64,000 bases of DNA, from contig NZ_CP045488.1 in the NCBI RefSeq assembly GCF_009392895.1, forward strand, positions 62,001 to 126,000. The letters run 5' to 3'. Positions within the stretch are counted from its first letter, which is position 1. The number at the start of each line of letters is the position of its first letter. This document shows, piece after piece, positions 44,133 to 52,441 of the stretch. The position numbers were made by a program, and so were the translations under genes. This DNA comes from Natronorubrum aibiense. GTDB taxonomy: Archaea; Halobacteriota; Halobacteria; Halobacteriales; Natrialbaceae. The notes below the pieces were generated by a model that was not told where the DNA came from, did not search any database, and worked only from the letters and a program-made list of their open reading frames with translations.

Positions 44133-44450
44133 ATGCTCCCGCCGTTCGCCTCCCGAGACTCGATCCTCACCGACGACATGAACCCGCTTACGCGAGCCTA
44201 CCACGACGTCGTCATCTACGGCGACGCCGCGTCGGACGACGTCCTCTACGAGGGACCGATCGTCGTCCACGCAAACGGCTGGATCGAACTCGAGGGTAAT
44301 CGTCTCCTCTCGCCACAGGCGATTCACCACATCGACATCTACGACGACGAGCGCGGCGAGTGGGCGACCGGCGACGGCAGCGATAACAACGATGGCGGCG
44401 ACGCCGGCAGCGGTGACGACCACCGAACGAATCGATTCAGCACCCGATGA
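44133..44450 (+). CDS. hypothetical acidic protein
   Basis: A 105-residue protein. A compact predicted beta domain (ILTDDMNPLTRAYHDVVIYG ... VVHANGWIELEGNRLLSPQA) is followed by a low-complexity Gly/Asp tail. ATG 44133 fits a TATA-like ACATTTATC near 44094-44102; ATG 44178 (MNPLTRAYHD) would be an internal alternative. No known domain. It converges with acyP, leaving 16 bases. Confidence 0.55.
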   Translation: MLPPFASRDSILTDDMNPLTRAYHDVVIYGDAASDDVLYEGPIVVHANGWIELEGNRLLSPQAIHHIDIYDDERGEWATGDGSDNNDGGDAGSGDDHRTNRFSTR

Positions 44451-44466
44451 CGAACGACGCCGAGGA

Positions 44467-44745
44467 TTAGTACCGGATCTCGAACCCGTCGACTCCCTGT
44501 GGCGGTTCGTACTCGACTTCGACGTCGCCGACCTCCGCGGCGGGGCTGCCCGTGTGACACCACTCGATCATCGACTCGACGACGTCCTCGGGCCCCTCGA
44601 AGACTGCTTCGACACGACCGTCCTCGAGGTTTTTGACCCAGCCGTCGACTCCCTTCTCGCGGGCCGTATCACGCGTGTTCGCACGATAGTAGACGTCCTG
44701 AACCGTTCCGGAAACGAAAACGTGTGCACGGGTTCGGTCTGCCAT
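44467..44745 (-). CDS. acyP: acylphosphatase
   Basis: A 92-residue enzyme that hydrolyses acyl phosphates. The phosphate-binding loop GTVQDVYYRANTRDTA contains the catalytic Arg, and VDGWVKNLEDGRVEAVFEG contains the catalytic Asn. The usual VQGVxFR has Asp for Gly and Tyr for Phe here, changes that should be tolerated. ATG 44745 is used. Confidence 0.92.
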   Translation of the reverse strand: MADRTRAHVFVSGTVQDVYYRANTRDTAREKGVDGWVKNLEDGRVEAVFEGPEDVVESMIEWCHTGSPAAEVGDVEVEYEPPQGVDGFEIRY

Positions 44746-44828
44746 GGCTGGATGATCGAGTGCGATCGGGAAAAATCCGGCTCTCCGTCGAGGGCCGGTT
44801 TTCGTGTTCGTTTGGTTGTGTCGTTCGG

Positions 44829-45146
44829 TCAGCGTGGTGTCTCGTAGCGCCGACTGCCAAGGACCATCCGAACGGTGAGACCGAGGACGCCGACGGTGAA
44901 CGCGATCCAGACGAGTTCGGTGTCGTCGAGTAACTCGAGCAACTTGACGAGCGTGACGAGTCCCATGAGCGCGGCAACGTACAGGGTGTTCGTCCCGATG
45001 AACGTCGCCAGCCCATCTTCATCGGTGACACGGTCGGGATCGTAGCCAGCGATTAACTCGACGTGGCCGAAGTACGCGATCAAGACACCCAGCATCGCGA
45101 CGATGCCCATAACCACGAGTAACACGACTAACAAGCCACTAGTCAT
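44829..45146 (-). CDS. DUF3784-like membrane protein
   Basis: A 105-residue protein with three membrane helices (about 4-27, 51-68, 74-94). The extramembrane loop GHVELIAGYDPDRVTDEDGL is characteristic of DUF3784-type proteins (family named from memory). It lies between acyP and the DNA glycosylase on the same strand, 63 bases from the latter. Function unknown. Confidence 0.7.
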   Translation of the reverse strand: MTSGLLVVLLVVMGIVAMLGVLIAYFGHVELIAGYDPDRVTDEDGLATFIGTNTLYVAALMGLVTLVKLLELLDDTELVWIAFTVGVLGLTVRMVLGSRRYETPR

Positions 45147-45209
45147 GAACCGATAGTGCCACGCAGTTCACAAAACAGTCGTGCGACTCGAGCGAGCCGA
45201 CGCGTCGGC

Positions 45210-46115
45210 TCACTCTCCGGTTCGTAAGTGATGGAAGATATACGTCTGTGCGTAGCCGGCGTAGTCGCCGCCGAGTCGGTCGCGGATCGCGCGCGAGGTC
45301 GCCGCGTAGGAGCCACAGTCACAGTCGGGGTAGTAGTCCTCGATCGCCGACTTGATCCACGTATCGAGCGGGACGGCCTCGTCGAAGCCGAGCGAGAACA
45401 GCAACACGCAGTCGGCCACCTTGTCGCCGACGCCGACGAACTGGGTGAGGTAGTCGCGCGCGTCCTCGTACTCGAGGGTGCGTGCCTCCTCGGGGTGCGC
45501 CTCGCCGTCGGCAACCATCTCGGCCGTGCGGACGACGTAGGGGGCCCGGTAGCCGAGACCGAGGTCGCGTAGTTCGGCCTCGGTTGCCGTCGCGAGTTGG
45601 GCCGGCGTCGGAAACGCGTGGTAGGTGTCGCCGTCGAACTCGATCGGCGTGCCGTACTCGTGGGCCAGCGTCGAAACCATCGTATGAATCCGACTGACGC
45701 GCATCTGGGCCGAGCAGATAAACGAGATCAGACAGGGGAAAGCGGGGTCCTCGACCAGTCGCATTCCTCGGTGGGCTGCGTAGGCCTCATCGAGTAGTGG
45801 ATCGTCCGGTGCGGCCGCGACGATCGCCTCGAGGTCGTCATCTAACCGTAACAGTCGACGAACGATCGAGTCGGCGTCGACCGTCGACTCCCACTCGAGG
45901 ACGCCGTTGCGAACGCGGACGCGGATCACCGCGTCGGACACCGCAGCGTCTTCTGGCGCGCTGACGACGGTGTGATACCACGCGTTGGGTGCAGGAGACC
46001 CACCGTACATCTCGACGTCGCTGCGGCGCCAGCAGTAACTCTGGCCGCTCTCGAGCGTTCGGTAGAGATCGAGGCCACCGGAGAGTTCGTCTACGGGAAT
46101 CGTCCCAGTCTCCAT
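45210..46115 (-). CDS. ogg: 8-oxoguanine-type DNA glycosylase (HhH-GPD family)
   Basis: A 301-residue base-excision repair enzyme with an OGG1-like layout: an N-terminal beta domain (SGGLDLYRTLESGQSYCWRR), a long helical middle and the HhH-GPD core FVGVGDKVADCVLLFSLGF. The catalytic Lys is in GDKVADC and the catalytic Asp in AVPLDTWIKSAIED. A C-terminal YAQTYIFHHLR matches OGG1. ATG 46115 is preferred over the extended frame to 46181 because it gives the family N terminus. AlkA-type substrates are less likely given the OGG1-like domain. Confidence 0.88.
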   Translation of the reverse strand: METGTIPVDELSGGLDLYRTLESGQSYCWRRSDVEMYGGSPAPNAWYHTVVSAPEDAAVSDAVIRVRVRNGVLEWESTVDADSIVRRLLRLDDDLEAIVAAAPDDPLLDEAYAAHRGMRLVEDPAFPCLISFICSAQMRVSRIHTMVSTLAHEYGTPIEFDGDTYHAFPTPAQLATATEAELRDLGLGYRAPYVVRTAEMVADGEAHPEEARTLEYEDARDYLTQFVGVGDKVADCVLLFSLGFDEAVPLDTWIKSAIEDYYPDCDCGSYAATSRAIRDRLGGDYAGYAQTYIFHHLRTGE

Positions 46116-46262
46116 CTGTCCATCCCTTCGAGGGCACGGGCTTTTGCGTTTCGAACCGAAGACGACGCAAACGGCCGCCACTGTGGCCGTATAGAAGCGT
46201 TGTCGACGGCTGGTTCACCTATGGGGCGAACTTTCATACTGGAGGCAACACAATACCATGGT

Positions 46263-46745
46263 ATGAACTGCAGGGTTGTCGTCGAGGCCGCCGTGCCGGT
46301 GTTCGATGTCGAGACGGAAGACGAGGCGATCCGGATCGCTATCTCGAAGACGGGCGAGATGTTGAACCCTGACCTGAACTACGTCGAGATCAATATGGGC
46401 GAGCGCACGTCGCCGTCGGGTGAGGAGTTGCCACCTGCGTTCATCGCCGCCGACGAAGCACTCGTCGCGCTCGAACTGGAGATGACCGTTTTCAACGTCG
46501 AGCGCGAGGAACACGCCTCGCGGATCGCCCGCAAAGAGATCGGGCAACGCCTCGAGAACATCCCGCTCGAGGTGATCCAGATCGACGAACTCGAGGATGA
46601 AGACGACGAAAATGAGCATTCGGCGGCTGAGACCGACGAAGACGAGGGGGATCGAGACGAGCCATCCGACACGGCTGCCGACCAGACCGACGACGATGAC
46701 GACGAAATCCTTCCCGAGTTCGAGGATTTAGTCGAACGGGACTGA
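46263..46745 (+). CDS. UPF0212/DUF555-family protein lacking its CxxC pair
   Basis: A 160-residue protein starting MNCRVVVEAAVPVFDVETED, followed by the conserved AIRIAISKTGEMLNPDLNYV, FIAADEALVALELEMTVFNV and EHASRIARKEIGQRL. In relatives I recall the segment after the second strand reads CPxCG-EELP; here it is SPSGEELP, so the presumed zinc ligands are serines. The last 50 residues are an Asp/Glu tail. ATG 46263 is leaderless to TTTCATACT at about 46231. It diverges from ogg. Function unknown. Confidence 0.82.
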   Translation: MNCRVVVEAAVPVFDVETEDEAIRIAISKTGEMLNPDLNYVEINMGERTSPSGEELPPAFIAADEALVALELEMTVFNVEREEHASRIARKEIGQRLENIPLEVIQIDELEDEDDENEHSAAETDEDEGDRDEPSDTAADQTDDDDDEILPEFEDLVERD

Positions 46746-46906
46746 TCCGTTCGGGCGGTTGTTCGCGTCTTACTCGATTGAATCGTAGATTAAGAGGAGT
46801 TTGTCTGGAACGGAGTGCAGTGTACGGATCGAAAACGGCCTGTAAGAGACGGATGGCGAGTCTTGCCAGTTTGGACCTGTGATTTCCGAAGGAGACGACG
46901 AATTTC

Positions 46907-47149
46907 TCAGTCTGCGGTAGCGGCGACTGCTTCCTGCTCGTCTTCGCGCATGTTCATCGTGATTCCGCCAGCGAGCGCAAAAACAGCAGCTTTGTGGTCC
47001 GTTTTCGATTTGTGGATCGATGTCGGTCGAATTCCAAGCGACTCGTACTCCTCGAGGTCGATCTGACAGTCATCCCACGCTGCACACTGGTTCGATACCT
47101 CCGCGAGAAGGCCGTGAAGGTGAATGAGCTCCTGCTTCTTCATAACCAT
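46907..47149 (-). CDS. UPF0058-family protein
   Basis: An 80-residue protein of an archaeal family of unknown role. The family pattern is the N-terminal KKQELIHLHGLLAEV helix, GIRPTSIHKSKTDHKAAVFAL in the middle and a short acidic C terminus. Several histidines could bind a metal. The A/T-rich box (ATAATAATATAA at about 47174-47185, minus strand) is one of the clearest promoters in the window and makes ATG 47149 nearly leaderless. Confidence 0.82.
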   Translation of the reverse strand: MVMKKQELIHLHGLLAEVSNQCAAWDDCQIDLEEYESLGIRPTSIHKSKTDHKAAVFALAGGITMNMREDEQEAVAATAD

Positions 47150-47412
47150 GCAAGCCTACCCACTGCAGGGTTATATTATTATCTTGAGTCGCGTTAGCAT
47201 GCAACCCGTGTTCGATACCCTGTATGTCACGGAATGTATGTGATCGAAAGACAGGCCTACTGATCAAATACCGGCAGAAGGGAGTCGCTACAAGATGCTG
47301 TTACTACTATAATGTATTATTTCTTTCTGGTGTCTCATAAAGCTATTCGGCCGAGGTAACCCGACAATACTGTTGGAAAATCGATATGAACGGCCGCGCT
47401 CGAGACGTGTGT
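47150..47412. other. 263-base A/T-rich intergenic region
   Basis: It holds the UPF0058 promoter at the left. The rest is unusually A/T-rich (around 47305-47345) for this genome but shows no fold, repeat or reading frame that I can support. Confidence 0.4.
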
Positions 47413-47592
47413 TTATCCGAGTTGTTTCAACGTCTGTAGATCGCGGTCCGTTCGCATAAATTCGGACAGTCGTCGCGAGGCGTGGCAGTTGGGACAGTGG
47501 AACATCGTCGCGGGCGCATCGAGATCACCGGGCGAGGTCTGCCAGTTTTTCGCACATTCGGGGCACAACAGATTCACGGTCGTCTCATCCAT
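47413..47592 (-). CDS. 59-residue zinc-ribbon protein
   Basis: A short gene from ATG 47592 to TAA 47413-47415. Two CPxC motifs, LLCPECAKNW near the start and FHCPNCHASRR in the middle, form a compact zinc ribbon, followed by a helical tail (SEFMRTDRDLQTLKQLG). It resembles small haloarchaeal zinc-ribbon proteins whose role is unknown. It lies downstream of the TFB gene on the same strand with a 107-base gap. It falls below many annotation length limits. Confidence 0.8.
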   Translation of the reverse strand: MDETTVNLLCPECAKNWQTSPGDLDAPATMFHCPNCHASRRLSEFMRTDRDLQTLKQLG

Positions 47593-47699
47593 GACACGTC
47601 ATTACACACCATCCGACAAAAGTGTTGTCGCCTTTCGACCGCGACTCGTCCATCCGAGACCGAACTGCACCGATTACCGAGACACTCGACAGATCGCGT

Positions 47700-48671
47700 T
47701 TATGCGGGAGCCGCCGAATCGGAGGCTTCGAGCAGTTCCTTGTACCGGTTTCGGATCGTCACTTCCGAGATGCTGGCGACGTCGCTGACGTCGTTTTGCG
47801 TGACCTTCTCGTTGGTCAGCAGGGCAGCGGCGTAGACGGCGGCGGCGGCGAGGCCGACCGGCGACTTACCACTGTGGACGCCTTCCTGTCGAGCCGACTC
47901 GAGCAGTTCGCGAGCCATGCGTTCGGTCTCATCCGAGAGGTCGAGGTCGCTGACGAACCGTGGGACGTAGTGTTCGGGGTCGGCCGGTTTGACTTCGAGG
48001 CCGAGTTCCCGGATGATGTACCGGTAGGTTCGGGTCAGCTCCATCTTCTCGACGCGGCTGACGGCCGAGATCTCGTCGAGGCTCCGCGGCGTGCCCGCCT
48101 GTCGAGCCGCGGCGTACAGCGACGCCGTTGCGACGCCTTCGATCGATCGGCCCGGAAGCAGGTCCTCCTCTAAGGCACGTCGGTAGATGACACTTGCCGT
48201 CTCGCGTACGTTCTCGGGCAGGCCAAGCGCCGAGGCCATGCGATCGATCTCACCCAGCGCCTGTTTGAGGTTGCGCTCTTTCGAGTCACGAGTACGGAAG
48301 CGCTCGTTCCACGTGCGCAGGCGCTGCATCTTCTGGCGCTGGCGACTCGAGAGCGCGCGGCCGTAGGCGTCTTTGTCCTGCCAGCCGATGTTCGTCGAGA
48401 GTCCCTGGTCGTGCATCATCTTCGTCGTGGGGGCTCCGACGCGGGATTTCTCGTCTTTCTCGCTGGCGTCGAACGCTCGCCACTCGGGGCCACGGTCGAT
48501 CTCGTCTTCTTCGACGACGAGCCCGCAGTCGCTACAGACCGTCTCGGCGTGTTCCGTGTCCGAGACGAGTCGTCCACCACACTCCGGGCAGTACTCCTTC
48601 TCACCCGTCCGCTCGGTCGATTCTTCCTCTTCCGTTTCGTTCGTATAGGTTCTAATTCGAGTGTCTGTCAT
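47700..48671 (-). CDS. tfb: transcription initiation factor TFB
   Basis: A 323-residue archaeal TFIIB homologue that recruits RNA polymerase to TBP-bound promoters. The zinc ribbon YCPECGGRLV ... VCSDCGLV is at residues 27-50, the B-reader RGPEWRAFDASEKDEKSRVG follows, and two cyclin repeats fill 120-315 (GRSIEGVATASLYAAARQAG and GKSPVGLAAAAVYAAALLTN). It is complete. The predicted transcript start, about 66 bases upstream of ATG 48671, gives a long leader by haloarchaeal standards. Confidence 0.96.
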   Translation of the reverse strand: MTDTRIRTYTNETEEEESTERTGEKEYCPECGGRLVSDTEHAETVCSDCGLVVEEDEIDRGPEWRAFDASEKDEKSRVGAPTTKMMHDQGLSTNIGWQDKDAYGRALSSRQRQKMQRLRTWNERFRTRDSKERNLKQALGEIDRMASALGLPENVRETASVIYRRALEEDLLPGRSIEGVATASLYAAARQAGTPRSLDEISAVSRVEKMELTRTYRYIIRELGLEVKPADPEHYVPRFVSDLDLSDETERMARELLESARQEGVHSGKSPVGLAAAAVYAAALLTNEKVTQNDVSDVASISEVTIRNRYKELLEASDSAAPA

Positions 48672-48760
48672 GGTATATCGGGTTGGTTACTCGGGGCTCC
48701 CGGGTGGGGTAACCAGAAGAAACCCGGTCGCCTCGGCTAACATATTGTAAGGCCGAAAGC

Positions 48761-48775
48761 CATATAAAGCTTTCG
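48761..48775 (-). promoter_or_regulatory. strong BRE/TATA promoter of tfb
   Basis: On the minus strand CGAAAG (BRE-like) is followed directly by CTTTATATG, an almost ideal archaeal promoter. The start of transcription should be near 48737, leaving about 66 bases of leader before tfb. Confidence 0.65.
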
Positions 48776-48800
48776 CCTACTTTATAAACAAATCGGGAAA

Positions 48801-49025
48801 TGGGTTATATATGTTCCGATTATATGTCGATTAATCATTTGAGTTCGTCGGTCGTGATCGCCAATCCGACGACGATCTATACCCGGCAGGCGGACATCCG
48901 TGGCCGACTGCCGATCGAGTCATCGATCACACTATCGACACAACTGCAACGGGTTTCACACCGATCGCACAGCTATCGTGCGATTGGGTGTGCACTGACC
49001 GTCAGTGGCTGCTGTAGACACTGCT
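48801..49025 (+). ncRNA. candidate hairpin-rich transcript of unknown role
   Basis: A plus-strand TATA-like GGTTATATATG at about 48802-48812 faces no credible protein gene. Downstream lies a strong imperfect hairpin (48957-48970 with 48978-48992, about 13 pairs and a 7-base loop). Then comes a 7-bp palindrome CACTGAC/GTCAGTG at 48993-49007 and a CAGTG/CACTG pair reaching about 49023. Opposite-strand DUF357 ends at 49074. A small RNA or 3'-end structure is possible; nothing proves transcription. Confidence 0.3.
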
Positions 49026-49073
49026 GATTCCGGTGTTGGAAACTGGTACCGTGGCCGCCGCTCGAGCGGCCTC

Positions 49074-49358
49074 TCAGACGGTAAACAGGTGCCCCTCAGT
49101 GGGGACGTCGAACAGCCCTACGCGTGCGCCCGCATCGAGCCACGCGTGTCCGTACGAAAACGACGCGAGTGCGTTGACGAGATCGTCGTTCTCGCGGAAG
49201 TGGGTGCCGTCCTCGAGGTACGACGCCGCCATCTCGTAACACTCCTCGGCCGCCTCGGCCATCGGCGTCCCCATCGGTGGCGCGACTGACGCCGCCTCGA
49301 GTGCCTCTGCGAGCAGTTCTCCGTATCGGTCCGTCTTTTCCTCGAGATCCGCAGCCAT
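49074..49358 (-). CDS. DUF357-family protein
   Basis: A 94-residue helical protein (MAADLEEKTDRYGELLAEAL ... EECYEMAASYLEDGTHFREN ... VNALASFSYGHAWLDAGARV), the pattern of the archaeal DUF357 family, predicted to form a two-helix bundle with conserved Tyr and Trp. The start at ATG 49358 gives the family N terminus; the long in-frame upstream extension is low-complexity shadow sequence. Function unknown. Confidence 0.82.
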   Translation of the reverse strand: MAADLEEKTDRYGELLAEALEAASVAPPMGTPMAEAAEECYEMAASYLEDGTHFRENDDLVNALASFSYGHAWLDAGARVGLFDVPTEGHLFTV

Positions 49359-49500
49359 AGTCGACGGTCGGCCGTCGGAACCGTAAGTGCGTCGTCGTGC
49401 GGCGTGCGAGGAGCCGACAGAACGATAGCGATCGCGTAAGATGAGACTGCAACAGCAATAACAACTACATAGATTTGGATCAGGTGTCGTTCGTTCGATT

Positions 49501-50805
49501 GTGAGACTGATCCAGGTGTTCGTCCCGGACGACAAACGTGAGACTGCACTCGAGGTTCTCGATACCGAGGACATCGACTACGTCCGAACCGCAGAAAACG
49601 GGGACGGACTCGACGGAGAAGTAGTCACCTTTCCAGTACCGACGCAGGCGGTCGAGCACGTGTTAACCTCGCTGCGCGACATCGGAATCGAGGAAGACTT
49701 CGTCATCGTCTCATCGATCGAGGCCGCACGAACGCCCAGTATCGACGCCCTCGAGGAGCGCTACGTCAACGGACAGGCTGAAGACGACAGCATCGCCCAC
49801 GAGGAGATCCGCTCTCGAGCGCTAAATATGACGCCGGGCCGCGTCACCTACTATGCGATGACCGTGTTGAGCGCGCTCGTCGCGACGGCGGGGCTGTTGC
49901 TCGACTCCCCGGCGATCGTCGTCGGTTCGATGGTGATCGCACCGCAGGTCAGCGCGGCGTTGACCGGGACCGTCGGGCTCGTTCTCAACGATCGCAGGAT
50001 GGTCGTCGATGGGCTCTCTTCGCTCGCACTCGGTCTCGTCGTCGCGATCACCAGCGCGTTCACGTTCGCTTGGTTGCTCCGGTCCGGTGCGGTCGTCCCG
50101 TCGACGATCGACATCACCGCGATCGTGCAGGTGCAGAACCGAATCTCGCCTGGCTTACTCGCGCTCATCGTCGGCATCTGTGCCGGTGCCGCGGGCGCGT
50201 TCGGCCTCGCGACGGCGATTCCCGTCTCGCTGGTCGGTGTCATGATCGCCGTCGCACTCATCCCAGCGGCCGCGGCGGTCGGTATCGGCGTCGCCTGGGG
50301 AAACGCGCCCGTCGCCCTCGGCGCGTTCGTCCTCGTCGCGGTCAACGCCACGTCGATCCTCCTCGCCGGACTCGCCGTCTTCTGGTATCTGGGCTACCGA
50401 CCCGACGGGTGGTCGCGAGGTTCGATCCGAGACAACGTCTCGAGAGAGCAGCTCGGAACGCTCGCGATCGTGCTGTCTCTCGGCGCGATCGTTTTTGCCG
50501 GGGGTGGCGTCGTCCTTGGCCAGCACGTCGTCTACGAGAGCACCGTCAACGACGAGATACGGACCGTCCTCGACGACGAGGAGTACGCAGCGCTCGAACT
50601 CGTCGAGGTTCGAGTAACGTTCTCCGACGACATCCTCAGTAGCGACGAGACGGAAGTGACCGTCGTCGTCCAGCGACCCGCAGACGTGCCCTATCCTGAT
50701 CTGGTCACGGACCTCGAGACGCGACTCGAGGACCGAACCGACCGAGACGTCTCCGTCGTCGTCGAGTTCGTCGACAGTGCGCGTTCGCCCCAGTCTCCGT
50801 CGTAG
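49501..50805 (+). CDS. DUF389-family membrane protein
   Basis: A 434-residue protein. An ACT-like cytoplasmic domain of about 90 residues (MRLIQVFVPDDKRETALEVL) is followed by a DUF389 membrane core with the family motif SPAIVVGSMVIAPQVSA (about 139-155) and some eight helices. A soluble C-terminal domain with beta/alpha character comes last (ELVEVRVTFSDDI). Function is unproven in any organism as far as I know; a transporter or sensor is often guessed. It begins at GTG 49501 and diverges from the DUF357 gene. Confidence 0.86.
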   Translation: MRLIQVFVPDDKRETALEVLDTEDIDYVRTAENGDGLDGEVVTFPVPTQAVEHVLTSLRDIGIEEDFVIVSSIEAARTPSIDALEERYVNGQAEDDSIAHEEIRSRALNMTPGRVTYYAMTVLSALVATAGLLLDSPAIVVGSMVIAPQVSAALTGTVGLVLNDRRMVVDGLSSLALGLVVAITSAFTFAWLLRSGAVVPSTIDITAIVQVQNRISPGLLALIVGICAGAAGAFGLATAIPVSLVGVMIAVALIPAAAAVGIGVAWGNAPVALGAFVLVAVNATSILLAGLAVFWYLGYRPDGWSRGSIRDNVSREQLGTLAIVLSLGAIVFAGGGVVLGQHVVYESTVNDEIRTVLDDEEYAALELVEVRVTFSDDILSSDETEVTVVVQRPADVPYPDLVTDLETRLEDRTDRDVSVVVEFVDSARSPQSPS

Positions 50806-50866
50806 AACCCACCGCGCGATTGCTGAGAACGCAAGGCGTTTAGGCCCAGTTTCCCAACTGTGGTGC

Positions 50867-52180
50867 ATGAGCGACCAGCCTCGAGTCGAGATCTATACGA
50901 AGGACAACTGTCCGTACTGCGTCAAAGCGATGGACCTCTTCGATGCGAAAGGCATCGAGTACGAGACGTACAACGTCACGGGCGACGAGGAGCGCTTCGC
51001 GGAGATGGTCGACCGCGCCGACGGCCGCAAGACCGCTCCCGAGGTGTTCATCGACGACGAACTCATCGGCGGCTGGGACGACACCAGCGCCCTCAACGAG
51101 ACGGGCGAGTTGGACGAAAAACTCGGGCTCGAGAGCGGCGACGTCGTCGAACACCGCACGCTCATCATCGCCGGCACCGGAATCGCCGGTCTCACCGCCG
51201 CGATCTACGCCGGCCGCGCGAACAACGAGCCGCTGGTCATCGAAGGCGACGAACCCGGCGGCCAGCTCACGCTGACGACCGACGTCGCGAACTACCCCGG
51301 CTTCCCCGAGGGTATCAGCGGCCCCGAACTCGTGAACAACATGAAAGCACAGGCCACGCAGTTCGGTGCCGACCTTAAAAACGGCATCATCGAAAACGTC
51401 GACGCCTCGAGCAAGCCGTTCCGCGTCGAGTTGACCAACGGCGACGTCTACACCACGGACGCCCTCATCGCCGCCTCCGGTGCGAGCGCGCGCACGCTCG
51501 GCATCCCCGGCGAGGAGGAACTCATGGGCTATGGACTCTCGACGTGTGCGACCTGTGACGGCGCGTTCTTCCGCGACGAGGATATGCTCGTCGTCGGCGG
51601 CGGCGACGCCGCCATGGAGGAAGCGACCTTCCTCACGAAGTTCGCCGACACCGTCTACATCGCCCACCGCCGCGAGGAGTTCCGCGCGGAGGACTACTGG
51701 GTCGACCGCGTCCACGAAAAGGTCGAAGAGGGCGAGATCGAGATCATGAAGAACACAGAGGTGACCGAACTCCACGGCACCCGCGAGGAGGGCATCGACC
51801 ACGTCACCCTCGTCCACAACGACAAGGGCCACCCGACCGACCGCCTCGACGACCCCGAAACCGAGGAGTTCGAGTTCGACGTCGGCGCCGTCTTCTTCGC
51901 CATCGGCCACACCCCCAACACCGACTACCTTGAGGGCACCGGCGTCAAAACCGACGACGAAGGCTACCTCGAGACGAAAGGCGGCGACGGCGGCGGCCAG
52001 ACCGAAACCCACGTCCCCGGCATCTTCGGCGCCGGCGACGTCGTCGACTACCACTACCAGCAGGCCGTCACCGCGGCCGGTATGGGCTCGAAGGCAGCCC
52101 TCGACGCCGATGAGTATCTCGAGGACCTCGAGCGGGCGGACGCGACAGGTGAGGGCGAAGCTGTCGCCGCGGACGACTAA
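50867..52180 (+). CDS. glutaredoxin-thioredoxin reductase fusion
   Basis: A 437-residue flavoprotein. Residues 1-85 are a glutaredoxin domain with active site CPYC (VEIYTKDNCPYCVKAMDLF), and residues 100-425 a thioredoxin-reductase fold: GTGIAGLTAAIYAG for FAD, redox pair CATC in STCATCDGAFF (about 224), VVGGGDAAMEEATFL for the nicotinamide nucleotide and GIFGAGDVVD near 386. The reductase probably reduces its own Grx domain or an external thioredoxin. A TATA-like GCGTTTAG about 27 bases upstream supports ATG 50867 over the longer frame. Confidence 0.92.
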   Translation: MSDQPRVEIYTKDNCPYCVKAMDLFDAKGIEYETYNVTGDEERFAEMVDRADGRKTAPEVFIDDELIGGWDDTSALNETGELDEKLGLESGDVVEHRTLIIAGTGIAGLTAAIYAGRANNEPLVIEGDEPGGQLTLTTDVANYPGFPEGISGPELVNNMKAQATQFGADLKNGIIENVDASSKPFRVELTNGDVYTTDALIAASGASARTLGIPGEEELMGYGLSTCATCDGAFFRDEDMLVVGGGDAAMEEATFLTKFADTVYIAHRREEFRAEDYWVDRVHEKVEEGEIEIMKNTEVTELHGTREEGIDHVTLVHNDKGHPTDRLDDPETEEFEFDVGAVFFAIGHTPNTDYLEGTGVKTDDEGYLETKGGDGGGQTETHVPGIFGAGDVVDYHYQQAVTAAGMGSKAALDADEYLEDLERADATGEGEAVAADD

Positions 52181-52441
52181 CCGGTCACTGAATCAGGAGA
52201 ACTGGTTTTTCTGCGGTCTCTCGTTGGTAATCCGTAGTCTATCCAGGATCTCGAGCGGACAACGAGTGAGGACGAGGAGGGGCAGCTTCGGACGACCAAC
52301 GGATCAAGGGGTGAGTCGTGGCCGTTGACCGTTTTTCGATGGGATATCGGTTCCAGTTCGTCGAAACGGGTTAAATCATGAAAATCGAGGTACTTTTGTC
52401 TTCAGCACTTTTCGACGCTAACAGAACCTCCGATGGGGTCG
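52181..52441. other. 261-base intergenic region
   Basis: It contains a plausible promoter for the PQQ paralogue: the A/T-rich GGTACTTTTGTC at about 52388. A small frame at 52378 runs into the PQQ gene in another frame and is not accepted. I see no repeat or RNA. Confidence 0.4.

Larger units (their letters stand above)
48672..49073. other. 402-base intergenic region between tfb and the DUF357 gene
   Basis: It contains the tfb leader and promoter, an A/T-rich stretch (48775-48840) with a second, plus-strand TATA-like element, and the hairpin cluster listed separately. The small plus-strand frame starting at 48800/48824 is basic and Cys/His-rich with non-acidic composition and is not accepted as a gene. 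Confidence 0.5.

Noticed and set aside
48800-49027. 75-codon plus-strand frame after the tfb promoter
   Set aside because: Basic, Cys/His/Ser-rich and not acidic as halophile proteins are; start not at the predicted leaderless position. Treated as possible non-coding RNA.
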